Below, piece by piece: positions 1-6,003 of a stretch of 8,355 nt of DNA. This DNA comes from Thiotrichaceae bacterium. GTDB taxonomy: Bacteria; Pseudomonadota; Gammaproteobacteria; Thiotrichales; Thiotrichaceae. Position numbers and translations under genes: made by a program. Position 1 is the first letter of the stretch; every line of letters starts with the position of its first letter. Location of the stretch: assembly GCA_027030285.1 (NCBI GenBank), contig JALVFC010000414.1:1-8355 (forward strand). The letters run 5' to 3'. The notes under the pieces are model-generated. The model made no database searches. It worked only from the letters and a program-made list of their open reading frames with translations, and had not been told where the DNA came from.

Positions 1-1
1 G

Positions 2-712
2 TGGCGACGTATGGCGTATTTCGGTGACACGATTTCACATGCTTCCCTGTTAGGCGTTTCATTGGGCTTTTTGCTGGGGATCAGTGTCAATGCGGGTATT
101 ATTGCTGTGAGTCTTGCAGTGGCATTGCTGATGGTCTGGATGCAGAGCCGACGCAGCTTGAGCAATGACACCTTGCTGGGGATTCTGGCTCATGGCAGCT
201 TGTCTCTTGGGCTGGTGGCGCTGGCATTTGTAGAAGGTGCCAGGGTCGATCTGAATGCCTGGCTGTTTGGTGATATTCTGGCAGTGTCACATCTGGATTT
301 GTGGCTGTTTGCCGGGGTTACGGTGTTTGTACTGGTTGTTCTGTGGGTGATCTGGAAACCCTTGCTATCACTGACCGTGCATGAAGATTTAGCACGGGTC
401 GAAGGGGTAAATGTCACATTGATCAGTACGCTATATACCTTATTGGTTGCGCTGACGATAGCCGTTGGTATGAAAGTGATTGGTGCGTTACTCATCTCAT
501 CCATGCTGATTATTCCCGCTGCGGCTGCCAGAAAACTGTCTAAAACACCGGCTGAAATGACTATAATCAGCATGCTCATCGGTACACTTGCTGTACTGCT
601 TGGTTTTGCAGCGTCTTACTGGTGGGATAGCCCGACCGGGCCATCTATTGTCACGATGGCAAGCTTGTTATTTCTGATAATACATCTACTGCCATACAGG
701 GCGGGGGTGTAA
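2..712 (+). CDS. znuB: Zinc/manganese ABC transporter permease, ZnuB-like (5' truncated by window)
   Basis: This is the membrane-spanning permease of a metal-uptake ABC importer of the ABC-3 family. It forms the inner-membrane channel that receives Zn2+ (or Mn2+) from a periplasmic ZnuA-type binding protein and is powered by a ZnuC-type ATPase. The reading frame is open from base 2, and the codons before the first ATG (base 11) read Trp-Arg-Arg. They lead into MAYFGDTISHASLLG, a hallmark of ZnuB proteins in which WRRMAYFGD is internal. So the ATG at 11 is not the true start and about 25 N-terminal residues lie outside the window. The visible 236 residues hold several hydrophobic helices and the conserved 'GALLISSMLIIPAAAA' stretch. 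Family assignment is firm. The substrate, zinc rather than manganese or iron, is inferred from ZnuB resemblance. znuC and znuA/zur are expected just upstream. Confidence 0.9.
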   Translation, partial: WRRMAYFGDTISHASLLGVSLGFLLGISVNAGIIAVSLAVALLMVWMQSRRSLSNDTLLGILAHGSLSLGLVALAFVEGARVDLNAWLFGDILAVSHLDLWLFAGVTVFVLVVLWVIWKPLLSLTVHEDLARVEGVNVTLISTLYTLLVALTIAVGMKVIGALLISSMLIIPAAAARKLSKTPAEMTIISMLIGTLAVLLGFAASYWWDSPTGPSIVTMASLLFLIIHLLPYRAGV

Positions 713-742
713 TTACGCTTATAAAGTAAAGGACTATTATTG

Positions 743-1237
743 ATGAATAAAGAGCTGTTTATTATGCGCCATGCCAAATCCGCATGGGATCAAAATGTAG
801 AAGATAAACAACGCCCACTTAAAAAGCGCGGGGTCAATGCAGCCAGGCGCATTGGAGATGGACTCAAACGCCTTGGTTGGATACCGGACAAGATCCTCGT
901 TTCTCCCGCGAAACGTGCTCTGCAGACTTGTGAACTAATTGACCTTGATGCTCCGGTAGAGGAAGATGAGCGAATTTACGCAGCCAGCCTGGATGACTTA
1001 TTTGCTGTCCTGGCAGATGTCCCCGAAACCATCAACAAGGTCATGTTGATAGGGCACAATCCGGCACTGGAAGATCTGCTGCTTCATCTGACACCCAATG
1101 CAGAGCGACAAAAGAATGGTAAGCTGCTAACTACAGCCAATGTGGCGCGTATTGGTGTGCAAGGAAAATGGCACAATCTACAACAAACCAAAGGGCAACT
1201 ACTCGGCTTGATCAGACCTAAAGAAATGGATGATTAA
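743..1237 (+). CDS. sixA: Phosphohistidine phosphatase, SixA-like
   Basis: A 164-residue cytoplasmic histidine-phosphatase-superfamily protein. SixA enzymes remove phosphate from phosphohistidine on HPt domains or PTS proteins. The catalytic RHG-type motif appears as RHAKS, with Arg9 and nucleophile His10. The second conserved arginine lies in SPAKRALQT (Arg58), and the C-terminal catalytic histidine in GHNP (His105). LTTANVARI near residue 129 and RPKE at the end are typical of short SixA/COG2062 proteins, and the length fits the family. I prefer the ATG at 743 to the TTG at 740 because AAAGGA at 728-733 is 9 bases upstream of the ATG. It starts 30 bases after the permease stop in the same direction, so it may be co-transcribed. 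The physiological substrate cannot be read from the sequence. Confidence 0.88.
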   Translation: MNKELFIMRHAKSAWDQNVEDKQRPLKKRGVNAARRIGDGLKRLGWIPDKILVSPAKRALQTCELIDLDAPVEEDERIYAASLDDLFAVLADVPETINKVMLIGHNPALEDLLLHLTPNAERQKNGKLLTTANVARIGVQGKWHNLQQTKGQLLGLIRPKEMDD

Positions 1238-1251
1238 GGAGGCTCAAGCAG

Positions 1252-1275
1252 GTCGGGAAAGGAATGCTTTCCGAC
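1252..1275 (+). other. Hairpin between sixA and the COG2426 gene, covering an alternative ATG
   Basis: GTCGGGAAAG (1252-1261 region) pairs with CTTTCCGAC (1267-1275) with one bulged G, leaving the ATG at 1264 in the loop. AGGCT (about 1239-1244) and AGCCT downstream could extend the structure. A perfect Shine-Dalgarno-like AAGGAGG at 1236-1242 overlaps the sixA stop but has no start codon at usable distance. The structure argues that translation of the next gene starts at 1309 rather than 1264. It is not a convincing terminator because no uridine run follows. Confidence 0.4.
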
Positions 1276-1308
1276 AATTTGTTGCAAGCCTGTTTTGAAG
1301 ATAAAAAA

Positions 1309-1782
1309 ATGAATGATTTAGTTTACTCCATTGTACTTAGCATGATGCCGATAGCAGAACTGCGTGGCGGCATACCTTATGCCTTGGCAAATGACATTAA
1401 CCCGGTGACAGCTTATATCATATGTACCGCTGCCAATGTGCTTGCTTTTCCGATTGTTTATCTGTTTTTCGGGATTTTCCATGACCTGTTTTACAAGATG
1501 CCCTGGTATAGCAATCTGTTTGAAAAGCTGGTGCAGCGCACCCGTCAAAAGGTATACGATAATATTGAAAAATGGGGGTTTTGGGGGTTGATGGTCTTTG
1601 TCATGATTCCGTTGCCTGTCACAGGCGCTTATACGGGTAGCTTTGCGGCATGGATATTTGGGATTGAGAAAAGGAAAGCTTTTCTTGCCGTCAGCCTGGG
1701 AGTGTTAATTTCCGGATTGATCGTGACGGCGGTATTTCTCTCTGGTGCAGAGTTTCTCAAGTTTTTGATCAAAGAGATGTAG
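1309..1782 (+). CDS. Small multi-drug export / COG2426 family membrane protein
   Basis: A 157-residue integral inner-membrane protein of the Sm_multidrug_ex family (PF06695 type). Two signature stretches are visible: ELRGGIP at residues 17-23 and PLPVTGAYTGS at 101-111. They resemble the re-entrant, glycine/proline-rich segments of the family, which has been grouped with DedA-like proteins. Hydrophobic segments lie at about 33-57, 91-118 and 125-147. Between them is a charged stretch (QRTRQKVYDNIEKWG, about 76-90). Despite the family name, transport activity is poorly established, so no substrate is proposed. The start at 1309 gives the family's usual short N-terminus before ELRG and has a weak GAAG site at 1297-1300. 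An upstream in-frame ATG at 1264 would add 15 polar residues, but AAAGGA directly abuts it and it lies in a hairpin loop. The gene ends 11 bases from a convergent gene. Confidence 0.82.
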   Translation: MNDLVYSIVLSMMPIAELRGGIPYALANDINPVTAYIICTAANVLAFPIVYLFFGIFHDLFYKMPWYSNLFEKLVQRTRQKVYDNIEKWGFWGLMVFVMIPLPVTGAYTGSFAAWIFGIEKRKAFLAVSLGVLISGLIVTAVFLSGAEFLKFLIKEM

Positions 1783-1793
1783 TTGCTTACAGT

Positions 1794-2324
1794 CTATAGA
1801 CCTGCCAGCCACAAACGTATTTTCATCCCCCATTTACTGGTAAAGCCAATCGTTTTGTATCTTATTTTGCCATGAGGGCCGATATAAAAGGTTGAAGGTG
1901 TGGCAAATACACCAAATTTTTTTCCCAGTTCTCCTTCAGGGTCAAGTATTACCGGCCAATGCGTCAGCTTGCGATTTTTCAGGTATGAGTTAACCGCATT
2001 GCTGCCCCCCGAGTAGAAGGCAACGGTGAGTATCTGCGTGTCCTTGTCTCTGGCTAAGTCGGAAATACTATCTTCTTCCAGTCTGCATATCGGGCAGGTG
2101 GTGCTCCAGAAATGCAATATTAATGGTTTTCCCTGATAGCTGCTTAGTTTCTTTGTTGCACCATCCAGCAACGTGCTTTGAAAATCAGGCGCAACTCCCG
2201 CAGCCATATTACGTTGTTGCCAGGTTTGTATCCCCCAAAAAATAACCAGGAAAAACAAGGTGTTTATGAGAATGCGGAATGTTTTTGACTGTTTGAGGCT
2301 ACCAGGGCTGGATGATCTGGGCAT
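1794..2324 (-). CDS. Membrane-anchored thioredoxin-fold protein, TlpA/ScsD-like disulfide oxidoreductase
   Basis: A 176-residue TlpA/ResA/ScsD-type thiol-disulfide oxidoreductase acting at the periplasmic face of the inner membrane. A basic N-terminus is followed by one transmembrane anchor (about 16-33) and then a thioredoxin fold. APDF at 45-48 opens the domain, the active site WSTTCPIC has Cys77 and Cys80, and the cis-proline motif is ATPS (Pro143). HWPVILDPEGELGKKFGV at 122-139 is typical of the AhpC/TSA-Redoxin side of the family. The short N-terminus and the overall layout resemble ScsD (suppressor of copper sensitivity), but no scsB or scsC is visible here. The role is therefore only inferred: reduction or isomerisation of periplasmic cysteines, possibly linked to metal stress or cytochrome maturation. 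The start is well supported by AAGGAG (complement of 2332-2337), 7 bases upstream. It has its own promoter region, because a terminator separates it from the upstream minus-strand gene. Confidence 0.85.
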   Translation of the reverse strand: MPRSSSPGSLKQSKTFRILINTLFFLVIFWGIQTWQQRNMAAGVAPDFQSTLLDGATKKLSSYQGKPLILHFWSTTCPICRLEEDSISDLARDKDTQILTVAFYSGGSNAVNSYLKNRKLTHWPVILDPEGELGKKFGVFATPSTFYIGPHGKIRYKTIGFTSKWGMKIRLWLAGL

Positions 2325-2331
2325 ACTGAGA

Positions 2332-2337
2332 CTCCTT
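2332..2337 (-). promoter_or_regulatory. Ribosome binding site of the thioredoxin-like gene
   Basis: AAGGAG on the minus strand, 7 bases before the ATG at 2324. It fixes the start of the ScsD-like gene. I found no convincing -35/-10 pair in 2338-2440. Confidence 0.7.
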
Positions 2338-2442
2338 GTGTTGTATCAAGACGCTGTTTGAGATGAATGCTACTACAAATCGAATTACCTTAGGAAAGTG
2401 CATGAAATCACTTTGACATTACTCCGTTGTCTGCGGGCAGAC

Positions 2443-2478
2443 AAAAAAAGCCACAGCATCCCTGCTGTGGCTTTTTAT
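2443..2478 (-). terminator. Rho-independent terminator (bidirectional shape) downstream of the mosaic OMP gene
   Basis: GCCACAGCA (2450-2458) and TGCTGTGGC (2463-2471) form a perfect 9-bp stem with loop TCCC. The stem is flanked by seven A's on the left and TTTTTATTT on the right, so it extends to 14 bp and could stop transcription in either direction. On the minus strand it lies about 55 bases past the stop codon of the large gene and is followed by a T run, so it is most likely that gene's terminator. Confidence 0.92.
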
Positions 2479-2531
2479 TTGAACCCTGCCGCCTGCTTGT
2501 TTAGTAGCGCGGTGGGTAACTCAGGAGAGAC

Positions 2532-5288
2532 TTACAGAAGCTCGGTCTGCATATGAACTGTTGCAGTTGCGGTATGTCCGTAGCTGTCTGACACTGTGTA
2601 GTCAAACTCGATAATACCGCAGTAATCAGGTATTGGAGTAAAACTGATAGTACCATCGGAGTTGATTTTGGCTGTGCCGTATTGCGTATTGCTCACCGAG
2701 GTGATTTTCAGCGTGTCGCCATTTGGATCACTGTCATTTTGCAGTACAGAGATCGTTTGGGTCTGCCCAACCTGAACCAGTCCAAGGTAGTCGTCAGTGG
2801 CTACTGGGGGCTGATTACTGGCGGCGGTGTTCTCGACGGTGATAGTCAGTTTTGCCTTGCTGGTATGGTCATTGCCATCAGAGATGGTATACCAGAGTAC
2901 ATCCTGACCACTGAAGCCAGGGTTAGGAGTGTACACAATTACACCATTAATAATGCTGGCATGACCGTGTGCAGGTTGATCAATGAATACCAGGCTGAGT
3001 GTGTCTCCATCTGCATCGGTATCATTGGATAGGACATCAATGTTTGCAGACTCACCAGTCACTGTAACCTGGTCATCCCTGGCAATAGGGGCTACATTGT
3101 TATTGCCACCATTATTACCGCCGTTACTACCTCCATTATTTCCACCGTTGCCGCTTTCCGTAACAGTAACAGTTACCGTTGCTGTTGCGGTATTACCGTT
3201 ACCATCGGTAATGGTATAGGTGAAGCTGTCTGACCCGGTGAAGTCATTGTCTGGTGTATAAACCAGGTCTCCTTTTGAAATGGCTGCAGAGCCATTTTGT
3301 GGCTGGGTGATGCTGCTAATGGTCAGGATATCACCATCAGCATCAGTGTCATTAACCAGTACATCAATGGTAACTGGGGTATTGACAGGGGTGCTGCTGT
3401 TGTCGTCCACGGCAACAGGAGTAGTATTGCTGCCACCATTTCCCCCTCCATTATTACCACCACCAGCAGCATTCACTGTCACGGTAACGGTGGCCTGTGA
3501 TTGAGCGCCGTTACTGTCTGTTACGGTGTAAATAAAGCTGTCTGTACCAGTAAAATCCTGATTCGGGGTAAAGACAATTGCGCCATTTACTATGGAAGCG
3601 GTGCCATTGGCAGGCTGGGTGACACTGGTAATGCTTAAGCCATTGCCGATATCGTTAGCTAGTACATCAATAGTCACAGGAGTGTTGACAGTAGTGACTG
3701 ATGTGTCATTGCCTAGCACCAGGTTGTTTCCATTACCACTATTTCCGCCGGGAGTGCTGCTGCTTCCTGCCGTAGTCTGGTAAGTGCTGACATGGCGATT
3801 GTGACGAATGCTGTTATGCAGCCCACGTGTTACCCAGGCTGGTTCGCCCTGAACTATTTCTGTTTTCCAGGTTACGCTCGGCTTGGTTACGCCAGCTTGC
3901 TGAACGGTAACATTCTTGTATTGGGTTTTGTAGGCTGTCTTGTAGGCGGTCTTGTAGACTGTCTTATAGCCTTCCTTGCAGCTGGCATCCTGAGTGACAT
4001 ACTCGATATCCACGCGGCGGTTTTTGTAGCGGCTGCCTTTGGTGTTTGGATATTTTGGATGGGTTTCACCCAGGCCACGTGCAACCAGATCTGACTCGGC
4101 AAAACCGTGCGCTGCCATATAGCGTTTTACAGCTCTGGCGCGACGTTCTGACAGTGCCTGATTATGCTTTAGGCTACCAATGTCACAGGTGTTGCCAGTG
4201 ATGCGTATATTGCCTTTGTAACCCGTGCGACGGATTTGTGCGATAACTTCAGCCAGACGCTTTTTAGCAGAAGGTAGCAGTTTTGAGCTGTTAGCCTTGA
4301 AGAAAGTATCGCTACCTAACTCAACAGTTGACTTGACCAGCTGGCAAGCTCTCACTTTATAAGCTTTCTTGTACGCCTGTTTGTAAGGAACCTTAATGGC
4401 TTTTCTAACAACTTTTGCTGGTACGCTATGACCAGGTACTTCTACACGAACTCTTCTGGCTATGGTGTCGCTTTTGTATACGTCGGCACCGCCAAAGTCG
4501 TAGTGGTAGCTCAGGTTGCCACGGGTATCGGTATTGTGCTTTCCATAACCACCGTCATTACGGCTGGCAGCTACATCAAGAGATACGCTATGGGGTGTGC
4601 CCTGGAAAAACTTTTCTACACCTGCTGAAACGGTGTATTGGCGGGGTTTGCTTTCACCCACTCCGCGTTCGTCATCCCAGGCATAATCCAGTCCACCACG
4701 AATACGCAGATTTGATCCCGGCAGAAAAGTACCAACCTGACCACCAACATTATATTCATAGCCTTTTTCAGACAAGGTTCTGCCATCAGTAGTAGTGCCA
4801 ATGGTACGTTTGCCAGAAAGTCCTTTGCCAACATAGGCTTCCCAGAAACCTTTATCAATTTCCTGTCCATAACCGACAGTTGCTCGATCGTCGTGCTGGG
4901 AGTTTCGGTCATAGGCGCCGAAGATTTTATTGACGCGAAGCGGCCTGCCCTGTGCGTCACGGCTTACCCAGTGGTGATTTAATCTTACACCACCAGCGTT
5001 TACACCCGAGTCCTTGCCACCAAAATCAAAACCAACCCAGGCATCACCAGAGGTTGCAGTGTCTTTGGTTTCAGAGAAGATATGGCTGATCTCTGCCGTG
5101 CCGTCAAATTCTGTATCAATACCAATACCTACACGGGTTTTGCCACCTACATAGTTTAAGTTGGCATTATTTACTTCGCGATACTGGTCTTCAATTGGGG
5201 AAGAGGCTGATTGTCCTGCAGCCATAGCGACACTGGAGCAGAAAAGCAGAGGAAGATAGATGATATGGTGTGTTTTATTATTAGTCAT
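2532..5288 (-). CDS. Mosaic envelope protein: beta-barrel, central OmpA peptidoglycan domain, four Ig-like (Big_9) domains
   Basis: A protein of about 918 residues, exported and probably outer-membrane-inserted. I start it at 5288 because MTNNKTHHIIYLPLL begins a clear signal peptide with cleavage near Ala-Met-Ala-Ala (about 23-24), and GAGG lies 6 bases upstream. A start at 5414 would add 42 residues ahead of the signal peptide. Domains: residues about 40-268 are Gly/aromatic-rich alternating strands ending YHYDFGG, a probable beta-barrel. Then come a basic stretch with YK repeats (about 299-313) and an OmpA C-terminal-like domain (about 321-431; LSERRARAV). A second YK-repeat block (441-458) follows, then a linker, then four Ig-like Big_9/cadherin-like repeats (about 521-605, 624-710, 733-819, 827-914) separated by Gly/Asn linkers. 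Repeats 2 and 3 carry DADGD and repeat 4 has DPNGD, probable calcium sites. Mature cysteines are near 315, 368, 437 and 890. A role in anchoring or surface adhesion is inference; the specific family of the barrel is not recognised. Confidence 0.85.
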   Translation of the reverse strand: MTNNKTHHIIYLPLLFCSSVAMAAGQSASSPIEDQYREVNNANLNYVGGKTRVGIGIDTEFDGTAEISHIFSETKDTATSGDAWVGFDFGGKDSGVNAGGVRLNHHWVSRDAQGRPLRVNKIFGAYDRNSQHDDRATVGYGQEIDKGFWEAYVGKGLSGKRTIGTTTDGRTLSEKGYEYNVGGQVGTFLPGSNLRIRGGLDYAWDDERGVGESKPRQYTVSAGVEKFFQGTPHSVSLDVAASRNDGGYGKHNTDTRGNLSYHYDFGGADVYKSDTIARRVRVEVPGHSVPAKVVRKAIKVPYKQAYKKAYKVRACQLVKSTVELGSDTFFKANSSKLLPSAKKRLAEVIAQIRRTGYKGNIRITGNTCDIGSLKHNQALSERRARAVKRYMAAHGFAESDLVARGLGETHPKYPNTKGSRYKNRRVDIEYVTQDASCKEGYKTVYKTAYKTAYKTQYKNVTVQQAGVTKPSVTWKTEIVQGEPAWVTRGLHNSIRHNRHVSTYQTTAGSSSTPGGNSGNGNNLVLGNDTSVTTVNTPVTIDVLANDIGNGLSITSVTQPANGTASIVNGAIVFTPNQDFTGTDSFIYTVTDSNGAQSQATVTVTVNAAGGGNNGGGNGGSNTTPVAVDDNSSTPVNTPVTIDVLVNDTDADGDILTISSITQPQNGSAAISKGDLVYTPDNDFTGSDSFTYTITDGNGNTATATVTVTVTESGNGGNNGGSNGGNNGGNNNVAPIARDDQVTVTGESANIDVLSNDTDADGDTLSLVFIDQPAHGHASIINGVIVYTPNPGFSGQDVLWYTISDGNDHTSKAKLTITVENTAASNQPPVATDDYLGLVQVGQTQTISVLQNDSDPNGDTLKITSVSNTQYGTAKINSDGTISFTPIPDYCGIIEFDYTVSDSYGHTATATVHMQTELL
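2547..3728 (-). repeat. Four tandem Ig-like (Big_9/cadherin-like) domain repeats with Gly/Asn linkers
   Basis: On the minus strand the repeats run 3728-3474, 3419-3159, 3092-2832 and 2810-2547. Each reads approximately 'PV.IDVL.ND...I.S..QP..G.A....G...YTP...F.G.DSF.YT..D..G..A.ATVTVTV', the pattern of Big_9 (bacterial Ig-like) domains. The linkers at 3429-3473 and 3096-3155 are almost pure Gly/Asn/Ser. The DxDxDGD-type motif is present in repeats 2 and 3, degenerate in 4 (DPNGD) and absent in the first repeat, where the sequence shortens to NDIGNGLS. Repeats are diverged at the nucleotide level, so the array looks old. Confidence 0.85.
3915..3968 (-). repeat. 12-bp tandem repeat encoding YKT[A/V/Q] units
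   Basis: Within the large gene, five consecutive four-residue units read YKTV, YKTA, YKTA, YKTQ and YKNV. At DNA level this appears on the plus strand as a TTGTAGGCNGTC-like 12-mer. It lies immediately C-terminal to the OmpA domain. A related block, PYKQAYKKAYK, is encoded at 4344-4394 just N-terminal to it. Confidence 0.85.
3996..4328 (-). other. OmpA C-terminal-like (peptidoglycan-binding) domain inside the mosaic protein
   Basis: The domain runs from VELGSDTFFKANSSKL to NRRVDIEYV. It keeps the LSERRARAV helix, whose arginine normally contacts the diaminopimelate of peptidoglycan, and the closing RG.GE.HP...N........NRRV pattern. The usual GHTD loop reads GNTCD, so the standard aspartate position holds Cys and Asp is shifted by one. 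In most proteins this domain is C-terminal; here roughly 490 residues follow it. The domain call is strong; retained binding is inference. Confidence 0.88.
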
Positions 5289-5347
5289 TTTAAGCCTCAG
5301 GGATAGAACCTTTATTTGTTTGATTAATTTGAGTCTGAAACGTGTTC

Positions 5348-5371
5348 GGGTGTCAGGGGTAATTGACACCC
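5348..5371. promoter_or_regulatory. Perfect inverted repeat GGGTGTCA-N8-TGACACCC upstream of the mosaic OMP gene
   Basis: Two 8-base half sites, 5348-5355 and 5364-5371, are exact reverse complements with an 8-base spacer. The repeat lies 60-83 bases upstream of the chosen start codon, in a position suited to an operator or to a 5'-UTR hairpin. A second small palindrome, CAACGTTG, follows at 5371-5378. No regulator is recognised and no uridine run follows on the minus strand, so it is not a terminator for leftward transcription. Confidence 0.45.
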
Positions 5372-5606
5372 AACGTTGTGTTATGGGTATGATAAAATTC
5401 AAGTCCTGTTGCAAGAACCTCCAGATGTCAGCAAATCACAACGCCTAATGCCGTTCTTCGCTGAAATTAAGCCACTGAAATAAAAGTTGTGGTGGTTTGG
5501 AGACAGAATTCTGTTTTGTGGGAGGGTTTTTGCCTAAAACTCTACTTCTTTGATGTAGATATCATTGCACTGTACTAGTATTGATACTGGAATTGCATTA
5601 CCCTAG

Positions 5607-5765
5607 GAGCTTGTCCGAGAATATGAGCCGTAGCGAGGGAAAGCTGATTTGAGCTAGATTTTTCATCAACTTGAGGCGAATAGTTGTTCTATTTAACGAA
5701 AATTGAGGGAAAATCTAGCCAAATTCAGCTTTTCCGCAGTAGGCTCACTATTCTCGGACAAGCTC
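5607..5765. mobile_element. MITE-like 159-bp full-length imperfect palindrome
   Basis: The element is two 77-base arms around a TTGTT loop (5684-5688). The outer ends, GAGCTTGTCCGAGAATA and its complement, match perfectly over 17 bases. By my ungapped hand alignment the arms agree at 56 of 77 positions, so transcripts from either strand could fold into one long stem-loop. It encodes nothing. Its size, terminal inverted repeats and intergenic location fit a miniature inverted-repeat element or a REP/ERIC-like palindromic repeat. I see no obvious flanking target duplication and cannot assign a parent IS family. Confidence 0.65.
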
Positions 5766-5907
5766 TTTGGAGCCTTTGATTAATTCCACTCAGACTTATC
5801 AGTGGGTCCTCAAATCCGGTTGTTATCCAGGATTATTCCCTTCTTATAAGCATGGTCGGGCGTAGTGGCTTATGGTTTGAAAGAGAGGGGCTGTATAGGA
5901 GGTACGG

Positions 5908-6003
5908 GTGAACCAAAGAAAGGCGGCATTTATTATTTGTCACCATTTTCTTCTTTGTTTCAGGATTAGAATAGGATGTATACGATATGATGAAAGTTCT
6001 TAA
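5908..6003 (+). CDS. Possible 31-residue leader ORF overlapping the next gene
   Basis: A GTG at 5908 is preceded 5 bases upstream by a perfect AGGAGG (5897-5902), the strongest ribosome-binding sequence in this intergenic region. The ORF runs 31 codons (MNQRKAAFIICHHFLLC at its start) to a TAA at 6001-6003, overlapping the start of the membrane protein gene at 5987 in another frame. It has a basic start and a short hydrophobic stretch but no recognised family. It could couple translation to the downstream gene, or it may be chance. Confidence 0.3.
   Translation: MNQRKAAFIICHHFLLCFRIRIGCIRYDESS

Larger units (their letters stand above)
5289..5986. other. Divergent intergenic region, about 700 bases
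   Basis: This region separates the minus-strand mosaic gene from the plus-strand small membrane protein. It holds the 5' leader of the large gene with a perfect inverted repeat (5348-5371), the 159-bp palindromic element (5607-5765), and a possible leader ORF (5908-6003). The stretches 5379-5606 and 5766-5890 show no gene I can support, no RNA gene, and no -35/-10 pair with acceptable spacing that I would defend. Confidence 0.6.

Noticed and set aside
2413..2436. TTGACA on the plus strand as a -35 box
   Set aside because: No -10-like hexamer at 16-18 bases, and no plus-strand gene follows before the terminator.
2682..4102. Several open frames opposite or overlapping the mosaic gene on either strand
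   Set aside because: They are rich in Leu/Pro/Val from antisense of repeated Gly/Asn/Thr codons and show no domain or ribosome site; they are shadows of the real gene.
5389..5414. TATCAT / TTGCAA pair on the minus strand as promoter of the mosaic gene
   Set aside because: The spacer is only 14 bases, too short for a standard sigma-70 promoter.
5289..5414. Upstream start giving a 960-residue mosaic protein
   Set aside because: It would put 42 residues in front of a clear signal peptide, and the internal ATG at 5288 has its own GAGG site.
5525..5550. GGGTTTT...AAAACTC hairpin as a terminator
   Set aside because: It is imperfect, AT-only in the stem core, lacks a T run, and no gene ends nearby.
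5576..5587. AGTAT-TG-ATACT short inverted repeat
   Set aside because: Five-base arms are expected by chance and nothing else marks the site.
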